A stretch of DNA of 6,585 nucleotides from an uncultured Cardiobacterium sp. (GCF_938028185.1 NZ_CALJAH010000017.1:1-6585); one strand, 5' to 3'. Counted from the first letter of the stretch, positions 1-5,722 are shown. The notes: generated from the letters alone by a model not told the origin. Numbers and translations are program-made.

Positions 1-2
1 CT

Positions 3-740
3 GTTACCACCACCAACAACGTCGCCATCGGCGAGCGTACACGCGCCAGCGGTGGCAACGCCATTGCCATTGGTGCCAGGGGAACCAAAGCCGAAGGACT
101 GGCAGCGATTGCCCTCGGCGTGGGTGCAGACGCCAAAGGACAAAACGGCGTTGCCGCCGGGCAAAACACCGTGGCAAGCGCGTCGGGCACGGTTGCCATT
201 GGCGGCTCCGCCAATGCGGGCAATGGCGCCACCGCCAGCAGCGTGCAGGCGGTCGCCATCGGCCAATTAAGCAAGGCAAGCGGCAACAAAACCACCGCCC
301 TCGGCGCGGAAGCCAACGCCAGCGGACTCAATTCGACCGCGCTCGGCACCGGCGCCAGCACCGCCGGGGGATTGGGCGGCCTGAATGCCGTTGCCGTCGG
401 CGCGAAAGCCAGCGCCAACGCGGGTAGCACCACCGCCGTCGGTGCGGCGGCGCAGGCGAGCGGCGTCAATGCCGCCGCCTTTGGCGCGGGCGCGCAGGCG
501 GGAACGAAAGGCACGGCGGTGGGCTACAACGCGGTCGTGACCCACAACGGCGCGATTGCCCTCGGCGCGGATTCCGTCAGCACTGCCACCTTTGGCGCGG
601 TTCCCAACGCCACCATCAACGGCATCACCTATGGCAACTTCGCCGCCGCCAACGTCAATGCCACCGTCAGCGTCGGCAGCGCGGGCAACGAACGCGCCAT
701 CACCAACGTTGGCGCCGGGCGCATCAATGCCAACAGCACC
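3..740 (+). other. First YadA-like head domain of the adhesin (partial)
   Basis: The translation is a run of Hep/Hag-type head repeats: short beta segments of the form NAVAVGAKASA, TTAVGAAAQAS, GAIALGADSVS, each with the alternating Ala/Val/Gly pattern that packs as a left-handed beta-roll in the YadA family. It closes with a longer insert (TATFGAVPNATINGITYGNF) and the segment VSVGSAGNERAITNVGAG that conventionally leads into a neck. The first repeats are cut by the left edge, so the head is longer than seen here. Family assignment is by recognised repeat pattern only. Confidence 0.9.
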
Positions 741-3700
741 GATGCCATCAACGGCAGCCAGCTTTATGCCATTGGCAACGGCCTGCAAAACCAGATTACC
801 GCCAACAAAACCCACTACTACAGCGTCAATGACGGCGACACCCGTGGCAGCAACTACAACAACGACGGCGCGCGCGGCAAAAACTCGCTTGCCGCAGGCA
901 TCAATGCCAGGGCGGGCAGCAGCAACTCGGTGGCGATGGGCGATGGTGCGGATACGGGCAACGGCGTCAATAGCAATATCAAAGGACTGAATACCGCCAT
1001 TGGCAGCAACGCCAAAATCGGCGCCAACGGCAAAATCAGCTGGGAAGCGACCGCTATCGGTGCCGATACCGTAGCGGAGGGCGTGCGCACCACCGCCGTC
1101 GGCTATGGCGCCAGCGCGACCGAATACTATGCCACCGCCCTCGGTTACAAAAGCAGCGCGCCGGAATGGCACGCGCTTGCCATTGGTAGCCAAGCGACCG
1201 TCGCGCCTACTGCGACCACCGATGTTGCCGCGGCACAGGCGATTACCACCAACCTAACCAACGTCAGCGACGCTTCCAAATCAGCGGCAGCGGTCGCCAT
1301 CGGTCGCCAGGCAACCGCCGCTGGCTATGGCGCGATTGCGCAGGGTCTCAATGCCCAGGCGACCACCGCTTACGCCACCACCATCGGCGCCAATGCCCGC
1401 GCCGAACGCATCGGCAGCGTCGCCCTCGGCGCCGACAGCGCCGCCAAGGCAGAATCCAGCATCGCCTTGGGGCGCAACAGCGTTGCCGACCGTGAAAAGG
1501 GTGCGACGGGTGTTGACCCGTTGGGTGCGAAGGGTACGGCTACCGATGCTTCCGTGTGGCAGGCGACCGCAGGTGCGGTTTCCGTCGGTAATGCGGCGAC
1601 CAAAACCACGCGGCAAATCACCAACCTTGCCGCAGGCTCGGAAGACAGCGATGCGGTCAACGTCGCGCAATTAAAAGCGGCGGGATTCAATCTGGCGGTA
1701 TCACAAAGCGGCGGTACTTCCACCGACAACACCGCGGACGCCGCCGACAAAAAAATCAACAACGGTAAAACGCTGACCCTGGACGCGGGCAACGGTATCA
1801 ACCTGCAACAGAACGGCGGCAAAATCACCATTGCCACCAATGCGCAGGCGATTACCAATAGCGCGCAACTGCCGGTGGTTTATACCAAGGCCGACGGCAG
1901 CAAGGTTTACAAGCGCGGCGACAAATTCTATGACGCGCCCGTCGGCGGCAATGAGGTTGTCGCAGCGGATGTGATTGCCTCAATGCAAAACGCTGCAGGT
2001 TCAAGCACCGTGCCGACCGTGCTTGCCAACGTCGCCAGTAACTTTGCCGATACCGCCACTGCGACAAGCAATCCGGCAAACAATGCGCGCGGTGATTTCG
2101 CGAATAAAGGCAATCGCGCGGCGACGGTCAATGACGTACTCAATGCCGGATTTAATGTGCAGGGCAATGGCGCGGCAAAAGATTTCGTTACCCACGGCGA
2201 TACCATCAATTTTGCCAACGGGCGCGGCACGGTTGCCAATGTTGAAAGCCAAAACGGCGTAACCACGGTGAAATTCGACACGCCGCTGGAATATGTCGGC
2301 GGTACGCCAACCGCACCGGCAACCAATGCCGTCAAACTGGTTGGCGGCGATGCCAGCCAGCCCGTTGCCTTGCAGAATGTTGCCGCAGGAACCAACGACA
2401 CCGATGCGGTAAACGTATCGCAGCTCAACGCGGTAAAAACGACTGCCAACAAAGGATTCAAGATTGCCGGGAATAGTAAAGCCAACGGAATCACGATGGA
2501 TAACGAAACCATCAAGCCGGATGAAACGCTGACGGTAAAAGGTACGGGTACGGGTACGTTTGCAACCGACTACAACAGCGACAATATTCAGACCCAGGTC
2601 AGCGGCGACGGCACGATTACCATCGGCCTGAAAAAAGATATTGCGGTAAACAGCGTAACCGCCACCGATGGCACCAACACCACCGTAACCCGCCCCACCG
2701 GCACCGTTACCAGCGATGGCACAGGCAACACCACGGCCACCACCGCCAACGGCGTAAAAGCCACCGATACCAACGGCAACACCACCTCGCTCACCCAAAC
2801 CGGCATCACCACCACCGACAGCGCAGGCAACACCACCGCCGTAAACAGCGGCGGCGTTACTATCAGCAAACCGGGCAAAAACGTAGTGAGTCTGACTGGC
2901 GACGGTCTGAATAATGGCGGCAATAAAATTACCAACGTCGCCAAAGGTGAGGCAGATACCGATGCGGTGAATGTCAGCCAATTAAATGCCGCTGCCAAAG
3001 CCGCCAAAACCGAAGTTAAATCTGCTGATGGTTCGGTTACGGTAACAGCCAATACGCCTACACCGGGTAATCCGACGGTATATGACTTGTCCGTCAATAC
3101 TGACGGCACCACCATTACCAAAGATGCCAATGGCAAAATAAAGGCCAATACCACCGCGCTCAATCCCGGTACGGGTAATGATTTGGGCAAAGTCATTGTG
3201 CCGCCTGCCATCCCGGCAACACCAACGACACCTGCCGTGGATTACAGCGGCAGATTGATGACCGCAGGCGATATTGCCAGCGCCATTAACCATTCCGGTT
3301 TTGTGCTGACAACCGACAATACCGGCGGCGGCACCAATACCGGCAAAAGCGATGAGCTGATTAATCCCGGCAAAAAAGTCACCATTGATGCCGGGAAAAA
3401 TATTGACATCAAGCAAGAGGGCAGCAAAGTCACGGTTGCCACCAAAGACGAAGTGGCATTCAAGCAGGTCACTATTGGCGATGCAGGCAATAATACGGTA
3501 TTGACCAGCACCGCGGACGGCCTCGATGTCGGCGGCGACAAAATCACCAATGTTGCTGCCGGAACGAAAGACAGCGATGCGGTCAATGTCAAACAATTGA
3601 AAGCCGCCAAAACCGAAGTAAAAGCAGGCACCAACATCGCCAGCGTTGATAAAACGCAAGCGAATGATGGCCACGATATTTACACCGTCAATGCCAAAGG

Positions 3701-4418
3701 GACGACCGTCTCCGGTGCGGGCGATGTCATCGTCACCGCGACCAACAGCGGCGACAACGTCACCAACTACCAGGTGAGCCTCTCCGGCGGCGTCAAGCAG
3801 GACATCGGCAAGGGCGTGCAGGCCTATGACATCGTGACCACGCAGGGCATCCGCTTTGGCGGCGACACCGGCGTGACCAACGTGCATAAACTGGGCGACA
3901 CCATGATGATTATGGGCGACCAAAACGTGAAAACCGCCGCCGATGTGGACGGCATCCATATGCGCCTCAACCCGGACGTAAACGTCAATAGCGTCACCAC
4001 CGGTGATACCAAAATGAATGACGAAGGCGTTGCCATCAAGAATGGCCCGGCGCTGACCAAACAGGGTATCAACGCGGGTAATCTGCCGATACGCAACGTC
4101 GCACCGGGGCGCATCGCGCCGGACAGCCGCGACGCGGTCAATGGTGCGCAGCTGCACGCGCTGGGGCGTTACGTCGATAACGTGGACAAACGCGCGAAAG
4201 CTGGCACCGCCTCGGCGATTGCCACCGCGGGCTTGCCGCAGGCGTACCGGCCGGGGGCGAGCATGGTCGCTGCCGCCGGCGGTTACTACGACGGACAAAG
4301 CGCGGTCGCCATCGGCGTCTCCACCATCAGCGACAACGGTCGTTGGGTCATCAAGGGCGCGGCGAACGTGAACAGCAAAGAAGCGGGCGCAACCATCGGC
4401 ATCGGTTATCAGTGGTAA
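3..4418 (+). CDS. Trimeric autotransporter adhesin (YadA/Hia type, type Vc secretion), 5'-truncated by the window edge
   Basis: The frame is open from base 3 to the TAA stop at 4416-4418 (1471 residues), with no start signal inside; a GTG at 120 is internal to a head repeat and not a credible start. Family knowledge: such proteins trimerise, insert a 12-strand barrel in the outer membrane and display a fibrous stalk and heads that bind host surfaces or other cells. Visible order: head repeats with AVGxxAxAxG-type spacing (3-740), neck (741), second head (about 880-1649), necks at 1650, 2403, 2961, 3576 and 4131, stalk modules between them, then a YadA-type anchor ending GIGYQW. I see no cysteine, which is usual for secreted fibres. 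The signal peptide and N-terminal head are outside the window. The gene runs toward the minus-strand adaptor gene. Base composition is uneven along the gene. The adhesive ligand cannot be predicted. Confidence 0.97.
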   Translation, partial: VTTTNNVAIGERTRASGGNAIAIGARGTKAEGLAAIALGVGADAKGQNGVAAGQNTVASASGTVAIGGSANAGNGATASSVQAVAIGQLSKASGNKTTALGAEANASGLNSTALGTGASTAGGLGGLNAVAVGAKASANAGSTTAVGAAAQASGVNAAAFGAGAQAGTKGTAVGYNAVVTHNGAIALGADSVSTATFGAVPNATINGITYGNFAAANVNATVSVGSAGNERAITNVGAGRINANSTDAINGSQLYAIGNGLQNQITANKTHYYSVNDGDTRGSNYNNDGARGKNSLAAGINARAGSSNSVAMGDGADTGNGVNSNIKGLNTAIGSNAKIGANGKISWEATAIGADTVAEGVRTTAVGYGASATEYYATALGYKSSAPEWHALAIGSQATVAPTATTDVAAAQAITTNLTNVSDASKSAAAVAIGRQATAAGYGAIAQGLNAQATTAYATTIGANARAERIGSVALGADSAAKAESSIALGRNSVADREKGATGVDPLGAKGTATDASVWQATAGAVSVGNAATKTTRQITNLAAGSEDSDAVNVAQLKAAGFNLAVSQSGGTSTDNTADAADKKINNGKTLTLDAGNGINLQQNGGKITIATNAQAITNSAQLPVVYTKADGSKVYKRGDKFYDAPVGGNEVVAADVIASMQNAAGSSTVPTVLANVASNFADTATATSNPANNARGDFANKGNRAATVNDVLNAGFNVQGNGAAKDFVTHGDTINFANGRGTVANVESQNGVTTVKFDTPLEYVGGTPTAPATNAVKLVGGDASQPVALQNVAAGTNDTDAVNVSQLNAVKTTANKGFKIAGNSKANGITMDNETIKPDETLTVKGTGTGTFATDYNSDNIQTQVSGDGTITIGLKKDIAVNSVTATDGTNTTVTRPTGTVTSDGTGNTTATTANGVKATDTNGNTTSLTQTGITTTDSAGNTTAVNSGGVTISKPGKNVVSLTGDGLNNGGNKITNVAKGEADTDAVNVSQLNAAAKAAKTEVKSADGSVTVTANTPTPGNPTVYDLSVNTDGTTITKDANGKIKANTTALNPGTGNDLGKVIVPPAIPATPTTPAVDYSGRLMTAGDIASAINHSGFVLTTDNTGGGTNTGKSDELINPGKKVTIDAGKNIDIKQEGSKVTVATKDEVAFKQVTIGDAGNNTVLTSTADGLDVGGDKITNVAAGTKDSDAVNVKQLKAAKTEVKAGTNIASVDKTQANDGHDIYTVNAKGTTVSGAGDVIVTATNSGDNVTNYQVSLSGGVKQDIGKGVQAYDIVTTQGIRFGGDTGVTNVHKLGDTMMIMGDQNVKTAADVDGIHMRLNPDVNVNSVTTGDTKMNDEGVAIKNGPALTKQGINAGNLPIRNVAPGRIAPDSRDAVNGAQLHALGRYVDNVDKRAKAGTASAIATAGLPQAYRPGASMVAAAGGYYDGQSAVAIGVSTISDNGRWVIKGAANVNSKEAGATIGIGYQW
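880..1649 (+). other. Second YadA-like head domain of the adhesin
   Basis: After the first neck a linker with HYYSVNDGD and NNDGARG leads into new head repeats: NSVAMGDGADTG, TAIGADTVAEG, TTAVGYGASATEYY, ATALGYKSSAPEWH, ALAIGSQATV, then AVAIGRQATAAGYG, SVALGADSAAKAES and SIALGRNSVADRE. A non-repeat insert of about 30 residues (near 1200-1290) interrupts the roll. The head closes with a GVDPLG and DASVWQATAGAVSVG segment that is typical of the last head element before a neck. A head-neck-head order means the fibre carries at least two globular adhesive regions. Confidence 0.88.
1680..1841 (+). other. Stalk module copy A (Trp-ring/GIN-like beta module)
   Basis: This segment begins AGFNLAVSQSGG and ends TIDA-like: KTLTLDAGNGINLQQNGG then KITIATN. 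It aligns over its length with a second segment at 3294-3449, sharing INxGK, T[LI]DAG, Q[QE]xG and K[IV]T[IV]AT. It follows directly on neck 2. In Hia-type adhesins comparable short beta modules follow necks and begin around a conserved GW; here the position is GF (Phe codon at 1686). Assignment to that domain class is by resemblance and is not certain. Confidence 0.65.
1842..2402 (+). other. Stalk beta region with VYxKADGxKVYK and NDVLNAGFN segments
   Basis: The region holds LPVVYTKADGSKVYKRGDKF, a segment type seen in many Neisseria, Haemophilus and Moraxella adhesins, then a helical-looking stretch (VVAADVIASMQNAAG), then RAATVNDVLNAGFNVQGNG, DFVTHGDTINFANGRG and VKFDTPLEYVGG. The last part resembles the Trp-ring domain of Hia-like adhesins (usual form NDVLNxGWNxQ...DFVxxYDTVxF), again with Phe (codon at 2151) where Trp is usual. 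It ends with LQNVAAG leading into neck 3. Function is structural by family; binding role unknown. Confidence 0.7.
2541..2558 (+). repeat. Hexanucleotide tandem repeat (ggtacg x3)
   Basis: Three perfect, consecutive copies of ggtacg encode Gly-Thr-Gly-Thr-Gly-Thr inside the stalk. The unit is six bases, so gain or loss of copies would change the protein by two residues without shifting the frame. It is too short to call a known phase-variable tract. Confidence 0.8.
2691..2894 (+). repeat. Four 51-base (17-residue) degenerate tandem repeats in the stalk
   Basis: Four units of 17 residues begin at 2691, 2742, 2793 and 2844. Aligned landmarks fall exactly 51 bases apart: Gly codons at 2700, 2751, 2802 and 2853, and a GNTT core at 2724, 2775 and 2826. 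Unit pattern is roughly xxxG[VI]xxTDxxGNTTxL, as in ANGVKATDTNGNTTSL and QTGITTTDSAGNTTAV. The fourth copy is the most diverged and passes into KNVVSLTGDG. A shorter, one-residue-short relative (near 2655-2690) precedes the first. Each unit looks like two beta strands joined by a Asn/Gly turn, which fits a repetitive beta stalk. Confidence 0.85.
3201..3239 (+). other. Proline-rich linker in the adhesin stalk
   Basis: Codons here read PPAIPATPTTPAV: five prolines in 13 residues, in a fibre otherwise made of beta modules and coiled coil. It sits between a NTxALNPGTGNDLGKV segment and the SGRLMTAGDIASAINHSG segment that opens stalk module copy B. A flexible or extended hinge is the likely role (inference). 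Confidence 0.7.
3294..3449 (+). other. Stalk module copy B (paralogue of the 1680-1841 module)
   Basis: Reads SGFVLTTDNTGGGTNTG, then ELINPGKKVTIDAGKNIDI and KQEGSKVTVATKD. It matches copy A in order and spacing (INxGK, T[LI]DAG, [QK]Q[NE]G, K[IV]T[IV]AT), while its DNA is clearly more AT-rich than copy A. The opening GF has its Phe codon at 3300. Low DNA similarity with clear protein similarity suggests an old duplication or import of one copy from a related adhesin. Confidence 0.65.
4173..4415 (+). other. YadA-type C-terminal membrane anchor
   Basis: After the last neck the chain reads GRYVDNVDKRAKAGTASAIA, the left-to-right helix that fills the pore, then four amphipathic beta strands: AYRPGASMVAAAGGYY, QSAVAIGVSTIS, GRWVIKGAANVN and GATIGIGYQW. 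The order helix plus four strands and a C-terminal aromatic residue is the defining translocator of type Vc autotransporters: three chains together make one 12-strand outer-membrane barrel. The terminal Trp fits the signal read by the BAM complex. Confidence 0.96.
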
Positions 4419-4427
4419 GCCAGACTA

Positions 4428-4461
4428 CTCCTCCTCCTGTGGGGGAGGGCAGGGGTGGGGG
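4428..4461. repeat. GC-rich REP-like intergenic segment
   Basis: A pyrimidine-rich run (ctcctcctcctg) meets a G-rich run containing gggggagggc and aggggtgggg. CCTCC at 4433-4437 can pair with GGAGG at 4444-4448 around a 6-base loop. The layout resembles a common proteobacterial intergenic repeat of the form CCCTCTCCC...GGGAGAGGGxxGGGGTGAGGG. Only one copy is present in the window, so calling it a dispersed repeat rests on resemblance. A weak terminator for the adhesin gene is another reading, although no T-run follows. Confidence 0.4.
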
Positions 4462-4498
4462 CAGCAAACCTCTCGCAGAGCGGCAAACCCCAACCTTG

Positions 4499-4533
4499 TT
4501 TACATACACATCGAGCGCTCAAGTGTATGTAAA
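4499..4533. terminator. Perfect 11-bp inverted repeat between convergent genes; possible bidirectional terminator
   Basis: tttacatacac (4499-4509) and gtgtatgtaaa (4523-4533) are perfect complements separated by 13 bases, which themselves contain the 8-base palindrome gagcgctc (4513-4520). The right arm ends on the base next to the adaptor gene's stop codon (4534-4536), and the adhesin stop is 80 bases to the left. Arms end in AAA/TTT runs on each strand, giving only a 3-base T tract, and the stem is AT-rich, so it is not a textbook Rho-independent terminator. A protein-binding palindrome is an alternative. Confidence 0.5.
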
Positions 4534-5595
4534 TCACCCGCCGCCCGCCGCCGCAGGCGCGCCGTCCACCACCCGCACCACATCGCCGTCCTGCAAAAAA
4601 CTGCCGCCGCGCAGCACAAACCGCGCGCCTTGCGGCAACCCGTCCAGCACCACGACGCGGTCGCCGAGCCGTTCGCCGAGAGTGAGCGCCTGCCTGCGCA
4701 CGCGGTTATCCGCCTCCACCAGCACCACAAAATCATGACCATCCTCGCGCACCAGCGCCGCCGCCGGAATCGTCCACACCTCCTCCTTGCCGAGCAAAAA
4801 CCGTCCGCGCAACAACAAATTGGCGCGCAAATCCGCATGACTGTCGAGCGCGACCCGTACCACCCCCCGCCGCGACTGCGCGTCCGCATCCGGCGCGAAC
4901 AGCCGCACCCGGCCGCCGACCTCCGCCGCACCGACCGTGACCCGCGCGGGCGTGCCAACCTTCAGCCGTTGCCCGTCCTCCGGCGACACCTGCGCCTGCC
5001 ACTCCAGCGCGCCATCGACCTGCAACACAAACAGCGGCGAACCAATCCCCGCCGTCATCCCGACCTGCGCCGGACGGCTGACCACCACCCCGGCGACCGG
5101 TGCGCGCACCTCCGCATAACCGAGGCGCAACTGCGCCAGCTTGCGCGCCGCCACCGCGCCATCCAGCACCGCCTGCGCCTCGCGCTGCGCCGATGCCGAC
5201 TGCTCCGAATCACTGACGCTGACCACGCGCTCCTGCACCAGCTTGCCCGTCCGTGCCGCATTGCGCTTCGCCTGGGCAAGCGCCGCCTGCGCCCGCGCCT
5301 CCTGCGCCTGCGCCTGCGCCAATTCCTGCTTCAGCGTGGCGGTGTCGAACAGCGCCAACACCTGCCCCGCCTGCACCCGGTCGCCAATATCGGCGTTCAA
5401 CTTGGCGAGCGACACCCCCGCCACCTGCGCATTCACCGCCGCGAGCTCGCGCGCGGCCACCGCACCATCGGCGGCGAGCGAGCGCTCATGCGCGACCCGC
5501 ACCGCCTGCCCAACCTCCACCGCCAGCGCCTGCCCCGCCTCCTGCGCGCGCGCGGCAGTACATACCCACAGCAAAATGATCAGCCAACGAACCAT
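4534..5595 (-). CDS. HlyD/AcrA-family periplasmic adaptor (membrane fusion protein) of an efflux system
   Basis: A complete 353-residue protein. Family role: a periplasmic adaptor that bridges an inner-membrane pump (RND or MacB-like ABC) to a TolC-type outer-membrane channel. Domains: signal peptide, residues 1-17, cleavage likely after ARA; first lipoyl half about 52-83 (AQVAGVSLAKLNADIGDRVQ); Ala/Gln-rich coiled-coil hairpin about 85-157; second lipoyl half about 160-191 (AEVRAPVAGVVVSRP); beta-barrel about 198-272; membrane-proximal domain about 273-345. The hairpin tip carries R115, L119 and S126, the RxxxL(x6)S pattern that AcrA-type adaptors use to dock on TolC. The start at 5595 is preferred over an in-frame ATG at 5610 because AAGGAG lies 6 bases before it. 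Length is slightly short for RND adaptors but complete. No pump gene lies beside it: it converges on the adhesin and diverges from the siderophore gene. Substrate unknown. Confidence 0.93.
   Translation of the reverse strand: MVRWLIILLWVCTAARAQEAGQALAVEVGQAVRVAHERSLAADGAVAARELAAVNAQVAGVSLAKLNADIGDRVQAGQVLALFDTATLKQELAQAQAQEARAQAALAQAKRNAARTGKLVQERVVSVSDSEQSASAQREAQAVLDGAVAARKLAQLRLGYAEVRAPVAGVVVSRPAQVGMTAGIGSPLFVLQVDGALEWQAQVSPEDGQRLKVGTPARVTVGAAEVGGRVRLFAPDADAQSRRGVVRVALDSHADLRANLLLRGRFLLGKEEVWTIPAAALVREDGHDFVVLVEADNRVRRQALTLGERLGDRVVVLDGLPQGARFVLRGGSFLQDGDVVRVVDGAPAAAGGG
5544..5595 (-). other. Signal peptide of the efflux adaptor
   Basis: MVRW, then a hydrophobic core LIILLWVCTAA, then an ARA cleavage site before QEAGQ. 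The Cys at residue 12 lies within the core without a lipobox (LWVC does not fit L-[AS]-[GA]-C), so cleavage by signal peptidase I and a soluble or membrane-associated periplasmic protein is favoured over a lipoprotein. Confidence 0.75.
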
Positions 5596-5600
5596 GACGC

Positions 5601-5607
5601 ACTCCTT
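5601..5607 (-). promoter_or_regulatory. Ribosome binding site of the efflux adaptor gene
   Basis: On the minus strand AAGGAG (5607 down to 5602) precedes the ATG at 5595 by 6 bases. This decides the start: the alternative ATG at 5610 overlaps the site's upstream side and has no comparable purine run before it. Confidence 0.85.
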
Positions 5608-5615
5608 CATCAAAT

Positions 5616-5674
5616 CAAGCGACTGTCGCAGTCTAACAAAAAGCCACGGACAAAAATTGCGCAGCTGTCGCTTG
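5616..5674. promoter_or_regulatory. Paired operator-like repeats in the divergent control region
   Basis: gcgactgtcgc (5619-5629) and gcagctgtcgc (5661-5671) match at 9 of 11 bases and lie exactly 42 bp apart, close to four helical turns. The first is an imperfect dyad (GCGAC-T-GTCGC). The outer flanks also form an 8-bp perfect inverted repeat: caagcgac (5616-5623) and gtcgcttg (5667-5674). The second site abuts the proposed -35 element of the siderophore gene; the first lies just upstream of the adaptor gene's ribosome binding site. Two sites for one regulator acting on both genes is an inference; I do not recognise the motif. Confidence 0.4.
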
Positions 5675-5700
5675 CCAACCGTACCTGTTCGGTTTAGGTT
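5672..5700 (+). promoter_or_regulatory. Candidate sigma-70 promoter of the siderophore-binding protein gene
   Basis: TTGCCA (5672-5677, 5 of 6 to the -35 consensus) is followed by a 17-base spacer and TAGGTT (5695-5700, 3 of 6 to the -10 consensus). The predicted start would leave a leader of about 25-30 bases before the ATG at 5734. The weak -10 suggests help from an activator or release from a repressor. I see no good Fur box overlapping it. No promoter of similar quality was found on the minus strand for the adaptor gene. Confidence 0.4.
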
Positions 5701-5722
5701 CGCGTTTCCCTTCACAACCAAC

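Larger units (their letters stand above)
741..4154 (+). repeat. Six neck motifs (DAxNxxQL) dispersed through the adhesin
   Basis: Neck cores occur at 741-764 (DAINGSQL), 1650-1673 (DAVNVAQL), 2403-2426 (DAVNVSQL), 2961-2984 (DAVNVSQL), 3576-3599 (DAVNVKQL) and 4131-4154 (DAVNGAQL). Each is preceded by an [IL]xN[VL]xxG segment, as in ITNVAAGTKDSDA. In this family the neck is the adaptor that moves the three chains from wide beta structure to the narrow coiled coil, so the six copies mark six beta-to-coil transitions along the fibre. At DNA level copies 2 and 5 share a 17-base identical core (gacagcgatgcggtcaa). Confidence 0.92.

Noticed and set aside
120..122. GTG at 120 as the adhesin start
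   Set aside because: The frame is open upstream to base 3 with good head repeats, and there is no ribosome binding site before it.
1749..1755. Run of seven A as a phase-variation or frameshift tract
   Set aside because: It lies deep within the coding region, is short, encodes Lys-Lys in the intact frame, and no alternative-frame product of interest follows.
267..4298. Long minus-strand open frames within the adhesin (about 308, 326 and 438 codons, at 267-1193, 2001-2981 and 2982-4298)
   Set aside because: They mirror the repetitive Gly/Ala/Asn/Thr codons of the sense gene, have no domain or ribosome binding site I recognise, and are Gly/Val/Ile-rich artefacts of the opposite frame.
4343..4738. 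Plus-strand 131-codon frame overlapping the adhesin end
   Set aside because: It is out of frame with the adhesin, crosses the intergenic repeats and runs antisense into the adaptor gene; no protein features.
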